The notes under the pieces are model-generated. The model saw nothing but the letters and a program-made list of their open reading frames with translations, did not search any database and was not told where the DNA came from. Positions 8,264-20,305 of a DNA stretch of 64,000 bases are shown in pieces. Each line of letters opens with the position of its first letter. Position 1 is the first letter of the stretch. Source of the stretch: Mycolicibacterium pulveris (GTDB taxonomy: Bacteria; Actinomycetota; Actinomycetes; Mycobacteriales; Mycobacteriaceae); assembly GCF_010725725.1 (NCBI RefSeq), contig NZ_AP022599.1:434001-498000 (forward strand). The letters run 5' to 3'. The position numbers and the translations under genes are program-made.

Positions 8264-9427
8264 TCACCGCGACGGACGGCAAATGAATACCGTTGCCCGG
8301 CTTGCGGGGCCGCTTCCGAGCCGGGTGATGATTGCCGAGGCGGTGGTCGACCCGCGCAGCCGCAACCGCGACCGCAACCGGTCCGGGTCCACGTCGACGC
8401 CGCGTACCAGGATTTCCAATGCGCCGACGTCACGCGCTGAAAGTGCCTGGCGCAGTCGCCGTTCGCTGTAGTCGATTTGCTCGAGCACTTCGAAACCGCG
8501 CACGCCGTCGGGCAGTCGGTCCCCCGACAGGTAGGCGATGGCACGGTCGAGTTGCCACAGCCCGTGCCGGGCAGCGTAGTGCCGCACCAGGCCCGCGCGC
8601 ACGACGGCACCGTCGGGATCGACGATCCACCGGCCCGCCGGCGCTACCGCACAGTCGTCGGGCTCGGCGTCGGTGATCTGCTCGCCGGTGTCGAGAATCG
8701 TGGCACGCCGACTGACCCCGGCCTGTGCCAGGTTCATCGACCACAGACAGGCCTCCCGCACACTGCCCGCCAGGGAGGTCACCTCGATTTCGCCGGCGAA
8801 GCCGAGCTGCCGAACTGCGGTGAAATCTATTCCAGGGGCGCATTTTACGACAACGGCATGATCGCGGTACACCTCGAGCAACGCATCCAGTGCGGGGGTG
8901 TGGTCGCGCGGGTCGAATCGGCGTCGCCCGCCGCGCCGCCGCGCCGGATCGAGCAGCACGACGGCACCGCGGGTGATCGGCCGCAGCGCATCGGCGCGGC
9001 ACAGACTGACATCGGGCACGTTATGGTGTGCCATCGCCAACCGGACCGGATCGATGTCGCTGCCGACCAGGAGGGCGGCTGAATCCGCTAGCGCAGCAAG
9101 CTCTGTGCCGATCGAACAGGTGGCGTCGTGCACCCGTTGCCCGACCAGCCGTCGGGCACGATGGCGCGCCACCGGTTCGGCGGTGGCCTGCTGCAACGCC
9201 TCGTCGGTGAACAGCCAATCCTCCGCATGGGACAGTTTGGCCGCGGCCTTGCGGCGCAACACCGTCGTCTCCACCAGCGCCGCGGCGTGCTCACCGAAAC
9301 GTTCACGCGCCCAGGCGATGTCGGACACCAGGGTGGAATCGGTCAGCGCCAGCCGCCCGACCTCGCGCAACGCCTGCGCGCCGGCGTCACTGCGCAGGTA
9401 GCCGACCTGCGGGAGGTCGAACTTCAG
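8264..9427 (-). CDS. THUMP-like/class I SAM methyltransferase (Rv3037c-like), start uncertain
   Basis: A conserved 387-residue methyltransferase-like protein; Rv3037c is about 358. Seen are a SAM-fold region (DATCSIGTELAALAD, VGSDIDPVRLAMAHHN) and LLDPARRRGGRRRFDP, characteristic of this family. The N-terminus is a problem: homology-like sequence begins at LKFDLPQVGYLRS, but no ATG or GTG lies close upstream in frame. The most economical start is a CTG at 9427 overlapping the preceding stop as CTGA. A later GTG at about residue 28 (in STLVSD) would remove conserved-looking sequence. Cotranscribed with Rv3038c-like gene upstream. Confidence 0.8.
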   Translation of the reverse strand: MKFDLPQVGYLRSDAGAQALREVGRLALTDSTLVSDIAWARERFGEHAAALVETTVLRRKAAAKLSHAEDWLFTDEALQQATAEPVARHRARRLVGQRVHDATCSIGTELAALADSAALLVGSDIDPVRLAMAHHNVPDVSLCRADALRPITRGAVVLLDPARRRGGRRRFDPRDHTPALDALLEVYRDHAVVVKCAPGIDFTAVRQLGFAGEIEVTSLAGSVREACLWSMNLAQAGVSRRATILDTGEQITDAEPDDCAVAPAGRWIVDPDGAVVRAGLVRHYAARHGLWQLDRAIAYLSGDRLPDGVRGFEVLEQIDYSERRLRQALSARDVGALEILVRGVDVDPDRLRSRLRLRGSTTASAIITRLGSGPASRATVFICRPSR

Positions 9428-10422
9428 GACGGTTTGACCCCGGTCACCATCACGTTGTAGAACCAGCTCTTCGGCACGACCCGCCGCCAGATGTTGTCGT
9501 CGACCCAGCTCAACGTGATCCAACTGTTGAACGCGAACTTGGCGTAGCCCCATCCCAACCGGCCCGGGGGAACCGCGGCCTCGAACGTGCGCAGCGGCCA
9601 GCCCAGCATGGCGGCAGTGAATTCGGTTGTGGTGCTGGATACCTCGACAGCCCCGGCGTTGTGCGCCATCCGTTCCAGATCACTGGGATCGAAGGTGTGC
9701 AGGTCGACGACCGCCTCCAGCGCCGCGGCGCGCGAGGACTCGTCGAGTTCGGCCTGGGGCCGGCGCCAGCCGCCGAGGCCGGGCAGCCTGGTCAGGTTCG
9801 TCACCGCGCGCCACGTCAGCGTCGACAACGGCCTGGCGTAGCTCTCCCCCGCGTTGGTCGGCTCACCGGCGAACACGAACCGGCCGCCGGGCTTGAGCAC
9901 CCGGATCACCTCGCGCAGCGACAGCTCCACGTCGGGGATGTGATGCAGCACCGCGTGGCCGACGACCAGGTCGAACGTGTCGTCGTCGTACGGGATGCCC
10001 TCGGCGTCGGCGACCCGGCCGTCGATCTCGAGGCCGAGGTTCTCGCCGTTGCGGGTGGCGACCTTGACCATGCCGGGGGACAGATCGGTCACCGAGCCGC
10101 GCCGCGCGACGCCGGCCTGGATCAGGTTGAGCAGGAAGAATCCGCTGCCGCAGCCGAGTTCGAGCGCGCGGTCGTACGGCAGGTTGCGCAGCTCCTGCTC
10201 GGGCACCGTCGCGTCGAACAGGTCGCGCGCGTAGTCCACGCACCGCTTGTCATAGGAGATCGACCACTTGTCGTCGTAGCTTTCGGCTTCCCAGTCGTGG
10301 TAGAGCACCTGCGCCAGCTTGGAGTCGTGGCGAGCGGCCTCCACCTGCTCCGCGGTGGCGTGCGGATTAGGCGCCGGTTCGGCGGCGACGTCGGATCGCG
10401 CGCCGGGTTCGTCGAAGCTCAT
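9424..10422 (-). CDS. SAM-dependent methyltransferase (Rv3038c-like)
   Basis: A 332-residue class I methyltransferase, near the 327 of Rv3038c. Motif I is ALELGCGSGFFLLN; the downstream HAVLHHIPDVELSLRE and VIRVLKPGGRFVFAGEP are characteristic of the Methyltransf_11/25 fold. The C-terminal half, rich in Trp and Gly, is specific to this family. The substrate is unknown. It is preceded by echA17-like, NUDIX and ABC genes on the same strand and probably belongs to one transcription unit with them and the following methyltransferase. Confidence 0.88.
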   Translation of the reverse strand: MSFDEPGARSDVAAEPAPNPHATAEQVEAARHDSKLAQVLYHDWEAESYDDKWSISYDKRCVDYARDLFDATVPEQELRNLPYDRALELGCGSGFFLLNLIQAGVARRGSVTDLSPGMVKVATRNGENLGLEIDGRVADAEGIPYDDDTFDLVVGHAVLHHIPDVELSLREVIRVLKPGGRFVFAGEPTNAGESYARPLSTLTWRAVTNLTRLPGLGGWRRPQAELDESSRAAALEAVVDLHTFDPSDLERMAHNAGAVEVSSTTTEFTAAMLGWPLRTFEAAVPPGRLGWGYAKFAFNSWITLSWVDDNIWRRVVPKSWFYNVMVTGVKPS

Positions 10423-10432
10423 GGCAGGCAGC

Positions 10433-11080
10433 CTAGACGGCGAAGCTGGCCTTGGCCGCAGCCAGTACCTGCGGCGGATACTCGGCGAACCGGGCGGCCC
10501 AGGCCACCGCGGCGTCGTAGACGTCGTCGGGCGCCACCATCTGGTCGATCAGGCCGAGCGCCAACGCCTCCTTGGCGTCGACGAACCGGCCGCTGAACAC
10601 CAGGTCTTTGGCCTTGCTCGCGCCGACCGCGCGGGTCAGCCGCGACGTGCCGCCGGCGGGCACCAACCCGGCGAGGATCTCCGGCACGCCGAACTTGACG
10701 TTGTCGCCCGCGACCCGCCAGTCCGCGCCAAGCGCGAGGGTGAGCCCGCCGCCGAGCGCGTATCCGGTGATCGCCGCGACGGTGGGTTTGGGCACGGCGG
10801 CCAGCGCGTCGACGGCCGCCCGGCAGTGCTCGGCGGCGACGGCGGCCTCGGCGGGGCTCAGGGTCCGGCGCTCTCGTACGTCGTCGCCCGCCGAGAAGAT
10901 CTCGTGCCCGCCGAAGACGACGACGGCGTGCACGTCGTCGCGGCGGCCGAGCGCTGCCGCCGCGGCGGCGATCTCGCGGTACATCTGGCGCGTCAGCGCG
11001 TTGGTCGGCGGCCGCGACAGCAGCAGCGTGGCGACGGCGGGCTGCTGATCGCCGGTGTGGATGCTGACGAACTCGTTCAT
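10433..11080 (-). CDS. echA17: Enoyl-CoA hydratase/isomerase family protein (EchA17-like)
   Basis: From ATG 11080 the product is 215 residues, shorter than the 254 I recall for Rv3039c. Crotonase-fold oxyanion-hole segments are visible: [12 protein letters not shown] and [19 protein letters not shown]. The C-terminal [20 protein letters not shown] is the trimerisation-side helix region. Crotonases hydrate or isomerise acyl-CoA; specificity cannot be read from the sequence. The start overlaps the stop of the NUDIX gene (ATGA), so the two are coupled. Confidence 0.87.
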   Translation of the reverse strand: MNEFVSIHTGDQQPAVATLLLSRPPTNALTRQMYREIAAAAAALGRRDDVHAVVVFGGHEIFSAGDDVRERRTLSPAEAAVAAEHCRAAVDALAAVPKPTVAAITGYALGGGLTLALGADWRVAGDNVKFGVPEILAGLVPAGGTSRLTRAVGASKAKDLVFSGRFVDAKEALALGLIDQMVAPDDVYDAAVAWAARFAEYPPQVLAAAKASFAV

Positions 11081-11916
11081 GCCAACGGTGCGCCGGGCGT
11101 GTAGTTGTCGGGGGAGCGGTGGTTGCGGGCCGCGTTGTAGCGGTCGCTGTCGAAGAACTCGATCTCCCAGTTGCCGTTCTCGGCGGCCAGATGTGGCTCG
11201 ATCGCCACGATTTGGCGTTCCACGGCAAGCACTTCGGCGACCGTCCGGCCCGCCAACGAGTCCAGTTGCGTCCACGTCGGCGGCAGCAGGAATGTCTTGG
11301 AATCCGCGAAGTCCTGAAGCGCTTCCTCGGGCGTGATCCAGCCGGCCGATTCGGCTTCGGTGTTCTCGCCGTCGGCGCGCTGCCCCTGCGGCAGTGCCGC
11401 GACGAAGAAGTAGGTGTCGTAGCGGCGGGTGCGCTCCTCTTTCGGCGTCACCCAGTTGGCCCATGGCCGAAGCAGATCCGCGCGTAGCACCAGCTTTTCG
11501 GTGCGCAGGAAGTCGGCGAACGACAGCGAACGGTCCACCAGCGCCTGGCGTTCGGCGCGGTACACCGACGCATCGTCGACGAGCACATCGGAGTCGTCGG
11601 CGGCGCCGGCGAACAGCACACCGGACTCTTCGAACGTCTCGCGCGCGGCCGCGCACACCAGCGCCCTGGCCAGCTCGACGTCCACGCCGAGCCGCTCGGC
11701 CCACCATGACGGCTCGGGACCCATCCATGCGATGTCGGCGCTGCGGTCGCGGTCGTCGACCCCGCCGCCGGGAAACACCATCACCCCGCCGACGAACTCC
11801 ATCGCCGAGTGCCGCCGCATCAGAAACACCTCGACTCCGCGGCCCCCGCCGGGATCCTTGTCGCGGATCAGCATCACGGTGGCGGCGGGCCGCGGCGTCA
11901 GCGGTTGCTCGGTCAT
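11077..11916 (-). CDS. NUDIX hydrolase (Rv3040c-like)
   Basis: A 279-residue protein with a split Nudix box: the glycine turn [12 protein letters not shown] at about residues 46-57 and RETFEESG at 92-99, with an insertion between the halves as in the NUDT19-like, CoA-pyrophosphatase-related class. Known members hydrolyse nucleoside-diphosphate derivatives such as CoA esters, which suits its coupling to a crotonase gene; substrate assignment is inference. It is linked by ATGA to both the ABC gene upstream and the echA17-like gene downstream. Confidence 0.88.
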   Translation of the reverse strand: MTEQPLTPRPAATVMLIRDKDPGGGRGVEVFLMRRHSAMEFVGGVMVFPGGGVDDRDRSADIAWMGPEPSWWAERLGVDVELARALVCAAARETFEESGVLFAGAADDSDVLVDDASVYRAERQALVDRSLSFADFLRTEKLVLRADLLRPWANWVTPKEERTRRYDTYFFVAALPQGQRADGENTEAESAGWITPEEALQDFADSKTFLLPPTWTQLDSLAGRTVAEVLAVERQIVAIEPHLAAENGNWEIEFFDSDRYNAARNHRSPDNYTPGAPLA

Positions 11917-12752
11917 GCACGCCTCCTATGTGCCGCGCGGGAACGGGTGCGGCGGGCGAAGTAACGCCCGTCGATGACGTCGACGGCGATGGACTGCCCG
12001 AACGCCTTCGACAGGTTCTCCGCCGTCAACACGTCGGGCAGCAGGCCCGAGGCGACCTCCTGGCCCTCGGCCAGGATCAGGCAGTGCGTGAAGCCGGGCG
12101 GGATCTCCTCGACGTGGTGGGTCACCAGCACCAGCGCCGGCGCATCCGGATCGGCGGCCAAATCGGCCAGCCGGGCGACCAGTTCCTCGCGGCCGCCCAG
12201 ATCCAGGCCGGCCGCGGGTTCGTCGAGCAGCAGCAGCTCGGGGTCGGTCATCATCGACCGCGCGATGAGCACCCGTTTGCGCTCGCCCTCCGACAATGTG
12301 CCGTAGGTGCGTTCGGCCAGATGCTCGGCCCCCACGCTCTCCAGGATGTCGACGGCCTGGTGGTAGTCCACCTCGTCGTAGCGTTCGCGCCACCGGCCCA
12401 TCACCGAGTAGCCGGCCGAGACCACCAGATCCCGCACCAGCTCGCCCTCAGGCACCCGCTGCGCCAGAGCGGAGCTGCTCAGGCCGATGCGCGACCGCAG
12501 TTCGACCGTGTCGACGCGGCCGAGCCGCTCACCGAGCACATAGGCCGTGCCCGACGACGGATGTTCCATCGCGGCGGCGATGCGCAGCAACGACGTCTTG
12601 CCCGCACCGTTGGGGCCGACTATCACCCAGCGTTCGTCGAGCTCGACCGACCACGTGATCGGTCCGACGAGGACCTGGCCGCCGCGCCGCAGGGTGACAT
12701 TGGCGAAGTCGATCAGCAGGTCGGGGTCGGCTGCATCCTCGGCGACTGGCAC
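11913..12752 (-). CDS. ABC transporter ATP-binding protein (Rv3041c-like)
   Basis: A 279-residue stand-alone ATPase subunit. Walker A is GPNGAGKT (residues 46-53), the signature is LSEGERKR, Walker B is [12 protein letters not shown] and the switch histidine is in VLVTHHVEE. No permease gene is adjacent. The family resembles the YlmA/ModF-like single ATPase, so a non-transport role is possible. The GTG start is preceded by TACGAT and 6 nt, a leaderless promoter layout. It heads the block running down to 8.3 kb. Confidence 0.88.
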   Translation of the reverse strand: MPVAEDAADPDLLIDFANVTLRRGGQVLVGPITWSVELDERWVIVGPNGAGKTSLLRIAAAMEHPSSGTAYVLGERLGRVDTVELRSRIGLSSSALAQRVPEGELVRDLVVSAGYSVMGRWRERYDEVDYHQAVDILESVGAEHLAERTYGTLSEGERKRVLIARSMMTDPELLLLDEPAAGLDLGGREELVARLADLAADPDAPALVLVTHHVEEIPPGFTHCLILAEGQEVASGLLPDVLTAENLSKAFGQSIAVDVIDGRYFARRTRSRAAHRRRA

Positions 12753-12758
12753 CCGACC

Positions 12759-12764
12759 ATCGTA
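12759..12764 (-). promoter_or_regulatory. -10 element of probable leaderless promoter for the ABC ATPase gene
   Basis: On the minus strand TACGAT is followed by 6 nt and the GTG start at 12752, so transcription would begin at or next to the start codon. No Shine-Dalgarno sequence is visible. Confidence 0.5.
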
Positions 12765-12841
12765 TTGAAGTGGTGGCTGCGTCAGCTCATGCGGTCACCG
12801 CTGGCCATACCCCGGCACAGGCACGACAGCAGTCACCTCGG

Positions 12842-13378
12842 TCACCGGGTGCACTCCCCGCGAGCAGTGACGATCACCTCGGCCCGCCCGGAACCGACGT
12901 CGTACACCAGCCCGGAGATCGGCGTGCCCGCAGGCACCAACGGATCTCGGCTCAGGCGTCGCACGTCGACACGCACCGCCTCGCGTGGATCGTCGAGGCC
13001 GTGCTCACCGACCTCGCTTTCCTCCACCCCCAACAACTCTGCCGCGAAGGGCGCCAGTTCGGGCGTCGTGAATCGGGACGTTCCGCAATCGGTGTGGTGC
13101 ATGACGATGACCTCCACCTCGAGCTCGAGCGCTTCGATATGCGCAACGGTCGCCAGCGCGGCCAAGGTGCGTATGACGTCGGCGTTGACCCGTCCGCCGG
13201 CGTTCCTGATCACGACCGCTTCGTCGAGCTGAAGGCCCAGTACGTGGGCGGGGTCAACTCGGTGGTCACAACACGTGATCAAAATCGCCTGTCGCGTCGG
13301 CGCAAGTCTGCCGACGGCGCCCCGGTGGGTGGCGGCGTGTTGTTCGTTTCGTCCGGACAGCTCGGTCACAAAGCTCAT
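12842..13378 (-). CDS. Small beta-class carbonic anhydrase
   Basis: A 178-residue protein with the full beta-carbonic anhydrase zinc set: C36-x-D38-x-R40 within ITCCDHR and H95-x-x-C98 within MHHTDCG. IRNAGGRV is the conserved block after the first motif. It should interconvert CO2 and bicarbonate in the cytoplasm. It is short for the class, with a compact C-terminus, but no key residue is missing. It sits between the ABC gene and the GlxA-type regulator on the same strand, and has no counterpart at this position in H37Rv as I recall. Confidence 0.87.
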   Translation of the reverse strand: MSFVTELSGRNEQHAATHRGAVGRLAPTRQAILITCCDHRVDPAHVLGLQLDEAVVIRNAGGRVNADVIRTLAALATVAHIEALELEVEVIVMHHTDCGTSRFTTPELAPFAAELLGVEESEVGEHGLDDPREAVRVDVRRLSRDPLVPAGTPISGLVYDVGSGRAEVIVTARGECTR

Positions 13379-13455
13379 TCGTCTCCCTCATCGGTCGGTG
13401 CTGGACGTGCCGATCATGACCGTGGGAGCCACCCCATCAATAGCAGCGAAAATGC

Positions 13456-14478
13456 CTACTTCCAGGGGCGATCTCGCCATCGCCCGGCCTGCGCGTCGCG
13501 GCGGAATGCGAGCGGCGTGACCCCGGTGAACGTGAGAAAGTGCTTTCGGAAGGTCGCTGCGTCGAGATATCCGACACGAGCGGCGATTTCGCCGACAGAC
13601 AATTGCGAGGTCTGTAGGAGCCGACGTGCGGACCGCACCCGCGCCTGCTGGAGATAGGTCTGCGGGGATGTTCCGGTTGCCTCGGAGAAGTGGCGCAACA
13701 ACGTTCTTGTGCTCACATGAAAAATGGCGGCGAGGGCATTGAGGTCGTAGGGCTCGGCCAGATGGTGACGCAGATATCGGCGGACGTCGTCGGCGAGTGA
13801 TGCGTGCTGAACCACCTTCAGGTCGTCATCGACATAGGGCGCCTGAGATGCGCGATTCTCACTGACGAGGGTGACGCTGGCGGTTTCGTGTGCGGTTTGC
13901 TCATCGGCGAAGTTCCGCACCAGGTGCAGAGCCAAGTCCTGGCCTGCGCTGAACGCCCCGGCCGTCAGGACCGGCGGGTCTTCCACGATCATCGACGTGG
14001 CGCGCACGTCGATATCGGGATAGCGGCGGGCGAGTTCGGCGGCGAACAACCAGGAGGTGGTCGCTCGGCGGCCATCGAGGGCACCAGCCTCCGCCAGCAG
14101 GAAGGTCCCGACGCAGATACTGGCCAGCGGGACCCCTGCGTCGTTCCGCCTTCGTAAAAAGGCGGTCTCGTCGTCGAGTCGGGTCATCCAGTCGGCGACG
14201 TCACCGGCATCGAGGAGTCCGAAACCCGGCACGACAACCACGTCAGGGCTCGAGCGCGGAGCGGCGGCGTCGATGACGGTCCCGTTGGCGAGCCGGACCT
14301 GACGGCGGCGGACGGAGACGATCCGTGTATCGAACACCCGGTGATCGACTATCCCCTGCACTCGTAGCACAGAATCTGCGACGCCCAGAATGTCGACCAG
14401 ACCGTACACCTCGGCCGCGTACGCGCCCTCATACGCAAGGACGTCGATCCTGCGTCGGGCGAACACCTTTCGCACCAT
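13456..14478 (-). CDS. GlxA-type AraC-family regulator with DJ-1/PfpI sensor domain
   Basis: I prefer the ATG at 14478 (MVRKVFARRRIDVLAYEG), preceded by GAGGTG, giving 340 residues; the frame can also open at 14544. Residues about 10-190 are a DJ-1/PfpI-like domain with the loop ASICVGTFLLAEAGALDGRR; the C-terminal third is a double AraC helix-turn-helix (DLNALAAIFHVSTRTLLRHF, LSVGEIAARVGYLDAATFRK). Such proteins activate amide, amine or nitrile metabolism genes. It is divergent from a DJ-1/PfpI enzyme gene, its most likely target. Confidence 0.88.
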   Translation of the reverse strand: MVRKVFARRRIDVLAYEGAYAAEVYGLVDILGVADSVLRVQGIVDHRVFDTRIVSVRRRQVRLANGTVIDAAAPRSSPDVVVVPGFGLLDAGDVADWMTRLDDETAFLRRRNDAGVPLASICVGTFLLAEAGALDGRRATTSWLFAAELARRYPDIDVRATSMIVEDPPVLTAGAFSAGQDLALHLVRNFADEQTAHETASVTLVSENRASQAPYVDDDLKVVQHASLADDVRRYLRHHLAEPYDLNALAAIFHVSTRTLLRHFSEATGTSPQTYLQQARVRSARRLLQTSQLSVGEIAARVGYLDAATFRKHFLTFTGVTPLAFRRDAQAGRWRDRPWK

Positions 14479-14605
14479 AACCCCACCTCGACGCACACGG
14501 ACGGCTGTGGCGAGATCACCCATGAAATGGGGCTGGCTCGCCACTGTTTTCCCGACCGGCGTTCCCCGAGGCTTGCAGGCACACCGCAGAAGGCGAGGTA
14601 CTCAC

Positions 14606-15313
14606 ATGCAGCTGTCCGTGATCTTGTTTGATGGCTTCACCGCACTCGACGTGGTAGGCGGCTACGAGGTGCTGTCCCGGGTCCCCGACATCCAAGTGGA
14701 GTTCGTCGCAGAGGAACCGGATCTCATCAGCGCTGACACGCGTCGACTCGGCCTGGCCGCCTATCGCTCGCTGAACGATCTCGAAACGACCGACATTCTC
14801 TACGTGCCCGGCGGGCCGGGCGTCGAGCGGCTTCTCGCCGACGACCGGTTTCTGGACCGTCTCGCCGCCCTGCACGCGACGACCACCTGGACGGTCGGGA
14901 TCTGCAACGGGGTCGGTCTCCTTGGCGCTGCCGGCCTGGTCGAGGGACGCCGAGTCGCGACGAACTGGGGATGGTACGACCGCATCGGCGCCTACGGTGC
15001 GATACCGACCGGTGCCCGCTATGAGATCGACGACAAGCTGGTCACCGGCGCGGGCGTGTCGGCGAGCATCGACACCGCGCTGGTGTTGACGAAGGCATTG
15101 GCCGGCGAAGAAGTGATGCGGTTGGTGCAACTGGGGATCGAGTATTACCCGGACCCGCCCTCACCCGATACGACAATTCGGGAGGTCGGATCCGACGCAC
15201 GCGAACTGGTGCTCGCATACGAGGATGCGGTCGCGATTCCACTGCTGACCGAACCGCCCGCCTGGCACACCTACCTTGAGGTTCGCGCCCTCGGGGTTGG
15301 CCGCACGGGTTGA
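14606..15313 (+). CDS. DJ-1/PfpI family protein, isonitrile-hydratase-like
   Basis: The ATG at 14606 follows GAAGGCGAGG and gives 235 residues. FDGFTALDVVGGYEVLSRV is the N-terminal strand-helix with the family acidic position, and the nucleophile elbow is GICNGVGLLGAAG with C100. The downstream NWGWYDRIGAYGA, TGAGVSASIDTALVL and PPSPDT resemble bacterial isonitrile hydratases (InhA) and related cysteine hydrolases. Catalysis on isonitriles is inference. It is divergent from the GlxA-type regulator, separated by about 127 nt. Confidence 0.85.
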   Translation: MQLSVILFDGFTALDVVGGYEVLSRVPDIQVEFVAEEPDLISADTRRLGLAAYRSLNDLETTDILYVPGGPGVERLLADDRFLDRLAALHATTTWTVGICNGVGLLGAAGLVEGRRVATNWGWYDRIGAYGAIPTGARYEIDDKLVTGAGVSASIDTALVLTKALAGEEVMRLVQLGIEYYPDPPSPDTTIREVGSDARELVLAYEDAVAIPLLTEPPAWHTYLEVRALGVGRTG

Positions 15314-15357
15314 CTCGGCCATCAATACACCTCTGGCACGACGCGCACCGAAATCGC

Positions 15358-15513
15358 TCAGGAGTGGTGCGGGAAGCGCAACCGGATCAACTCCAGTTCG
15401 CGCGCCATCCGTTCGGCGTCGCGGTCGGTGACGTCGACGCAGCCCCTGGGCCCCTGCCAGCTGAACAGCATGCTCAGCCGCCGGCCCAACCGTGATGTCC
15501 AATCCGATCTCAT
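15358..15513 (-). CDS. Small hypothetical protein, 51 residues
   Basis: ATG 15513 to TGA 15358 encodes MRSDWTSRLGRRLSML at the start and ends ELELIRLRFPHHS. The composition is that of a folded helical mini-protein, with WQGPRGCVDVTDRDAERM in the middle, and third positions are strongly GC-biased as in real genes here. It fills the gap between the convergent PfpI gene and the divergent MocR gene. I do not recognise a family. The MocR operator-like repeats lie just upstream of its start, so it may be a MocR target. Confidence 0.5.
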   Translation of the reverse strand: MRSDWTSRLGRRLSMLFSWQGPRGCVDVTDRDAERMARELELIRLRFPHHS

Positions 15514-15533
15514 GCCCCCGATGGTTCCTATCA

Positions 15534-15572
15534 ACTGGCTTGCTATTCAATAGCCAGTCAGCGCATACTGGC
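15534..15572. promoter_or_regulatory. Candidate MocR operator half-sites
   Basis: ACTGGCT at 15534-15540 and AGCCAGT at 15552-15558 form a perfect inverted pair with an 11-nt spacer, and a third half-site ACTGGC follows at 15567-15572. They lie between the divergent 51-residue ORF and the MocR gene, immediately before the MocR ATG, a position suited to autoregulation. Confidence 0.5.
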
Positions 15573-15578
15573 CTGCAA

Positions 15579-17021
15579 ATGACCGCCGAACTCTCGGGAC
15601 ATGCGCTCAGTGCCGGGCTTTTGGCCCGCAAATTGGGCAACTGGCGCACATCCAGTCACAGTGGACCCGCATATCGCGGACTGGCCGATGCCATCCGGTT
15701 GCTGATCGTCGACGGGCGCCTCCCGGTCGGCGCGCGGCTGCCCAGTGAACGCGCGCTGGCCGAGGCGCTGCGGGTGTCGCGCACCACGGTCACCGCCGCC
15801 TACGCCCAGTTGCGCGACGACGGCTATCTCAACGCCCGCCGCGGCGCGCGCAGCACGACCGCGCTCCCGCTCACCCCGTCCATGCGCGCCGACGCCGCGC
15901 CGCACTCGGTGAGCCTGGCCGCCGCCGCGTTGTCCGCGCCCGCCGCCGCCGTCGTCGAGGCGTTCGCCGAGGCCACCCACGACGTGACGCCGTATCTGCA
16001 CGAACCGGGGCACGAACTGATCGGCGTCAGCGCGCTGCGCCAAGCCATCGCCGAAAGATATTGCGACCGTGGACTTCCCACCGAACCCGACGAGATCATG
16101 GTCACCACGGGCGCGCTGCACGCGATCAACCTGATCCTCACCACCTACGTGCAATCCGGCGACCGGGTGCTGGTCGAACAGCCCACGTATCACGGTGCGC
16201 TGACGTCGATCACGACCGTCGGTGCGCGCCCCGTCCCGGTCGCGATGACCGAGGACGGTTGGGATCTGGACGCACTGCAGGCGTCGCTGCACCAACTGTC
16301 ACCGAGCCTGGCCTACCTGATTCCGGACAACCACAACCCCACCGGGTTGACGATGCCGGTGCCGGACCGCAAGCGGTTGGCCGGCATCATCGCCGAGACC
16401 CGCACCCGCACCATCGTCGACGAATCCATCATGGACATGTGGCTGCACGAGCCGGTTCCTCCCCCGCTGGGCGCGGAGGTGACGTCGCGCCGCGACCTGG
16501 TGTTGACGGTCGGCTCGATGTCCAAGTCGTTCTGGGGCGGGCTGCGGGTGGGCTGGATCCGCGCCGAGCGGTCCACCATCGCGACGATCGCGGCGCTGCG
16601 GCCGTCCATCGACATGGGCACCGCGGTTCTCGAACAGTGCGCTGCCGCAAGGCTTCTCCGGCGTCACGACGAGCTGCTGCCCGGGCGCCGGGAGATTCTG
16701 CGCGCCCGTCGCGCACACCTGCAGCAGCTGCTGCGCCGTCACCTGCCGGACTGGGAGCCGGGCCGCGGCGCCGGCGGAATGTCGCTGTGGGTGCGGCTGC
16801 CCGCGCCGATGAGCACCGCGCTGTCGGCGGCGGCCTCCCGCCTCGGGCTCGACCTGCCCGCCGGGCCGCGGTTCGGTGTCAACGGCACGCTGGAGCGGTT
16901 CGTCCGGGTGCCCTACACGCTGCCCGAGGACCAGCTCAGCGCGGCCGTCGAACTGCTGGCCCGCGCCTGGTACAGCGTCACCGGCTCGGCCACCCCGGAA
17001 CCGACGACCGTGGTGGTCTAG
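15579..17021 (+). CDS. MocR/PdxR-type PLP-dependent GntR-family regulator
   Basis: Starting at ATG 15579, the 480-residue protein has an N-terminal GntR winged helix (YRGLADAIRLLIVDGRLPVG, LPSERALAEALRVSRTTV) joined to a fold-type I aminotransferase domain. PLP-binding landmarks include DNHNPTGLTM, IVDESIMD and the Schiff-base lysine K316 in GSMSKSFWGGLRVGW. Such regulators sense PLP or amino-acid aldimines and act on neighbouring genes. Candidate half-sites precede the start. It is convergent with serB2 and has no equivalent at this place in H37Rv as I recall. Confidence 0.9.
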   Translation: MTAELSGHALSAGLLARKLGNWRTSSHSGPAYRGLADAIRLLIVDGRLPVGARLPSERALAEALRVSRTTVTAAYAQLRDDGYLNARRGARSTTALPLTPSMRADAAPHSVSLAAAALSAPAAAVVEAFAEATHDVTPYLHEPGHELIGVSALRQAIAERYCDRGLPTEPDEIMVTTGALHAINLILTTYVQSGDRVLVEQPTYHGALTSITTVGARPVPVAMTEDGWDLDALQASLHQLSPSLAYLIPDNHNPTGLTMPVPDRKRLAGIIAETRTRTIVDESIMDMWLHEPVPPPLGAEVTSRRDLVLTVGSMSKSFWGGLRVGWIRAERSTIATIAALRPSIDMGTAVLEQCAAARLLRRHDELLPGRREILRARRAHLQQLLRRHLPDWEPGRGAGGMSLWVRLPAPMSTALSAAASRLGLDLPAGPRFGVNGTLERFVRVPYTLPEDQLSAAVELLARAWYSVTGSATPEPTTVVV

Positions 17022-17028
17022 TTTCCCC

Positions 17029-17088
17029 GCGAGCAGACGCGAGCACCCCCTAATTCACCCTCAATTGGGGGTGTTCGCGTCTGCTCGC
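17029..17088. repeat. Long intergenic palindrome (GCGAGCAGACGC family)
   Basis: Arms 17029-17050 and 17067-17088 are 22 nt each and pair at 21 of 22 positions around a 16-nt AT-rich loop. The outer sequence GCGAGCAGACGCG recurs at 53608-53667. It lies between convergent MocR and serB2 genes, so it may terminate transcription both ways, but has no T-tract. Confidence 0.8.
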
Positions 17089-17100
17089 CGAAAAGGACCG

Positions 17101-18357
<1,257 letters not shown>

Positions 18358-18417
18358 TCAGGAGACTCGGCCGGCGGCAACAGGTTCGGCCCGCTCATCG
18401 CCGAATGCCGCTGCCGG

Positions 18418-20232
<1,815 letters not shown>

Positions 20233-20292
20233 CTACAAACCGTCGTATATGCCGCGCGACGGTCGTTGACCAGCGCGGAACTCACCGGATGT

Positions 20293-20298
20293 TAACGT
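20293..20298 (+). promoter_or_regulatory. -10 element of probable leaderless fecB promoter
   Basis: TAACGT is followed by 7 nt and the GTG start of fecB at 20306. No Shine-Dalgarno sequence is present in this gap, so a leaderless transcript is likely. Confidence 0.5.
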
Positions 20299-20305
20299 CG
20301 GCGAC

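Noticed and set aside
17029..17088. Classical Rho-independent terminator
   Set aside because: The hairpin is strong but no T-tract follows on either strand; kept only as a palindromic repeat.
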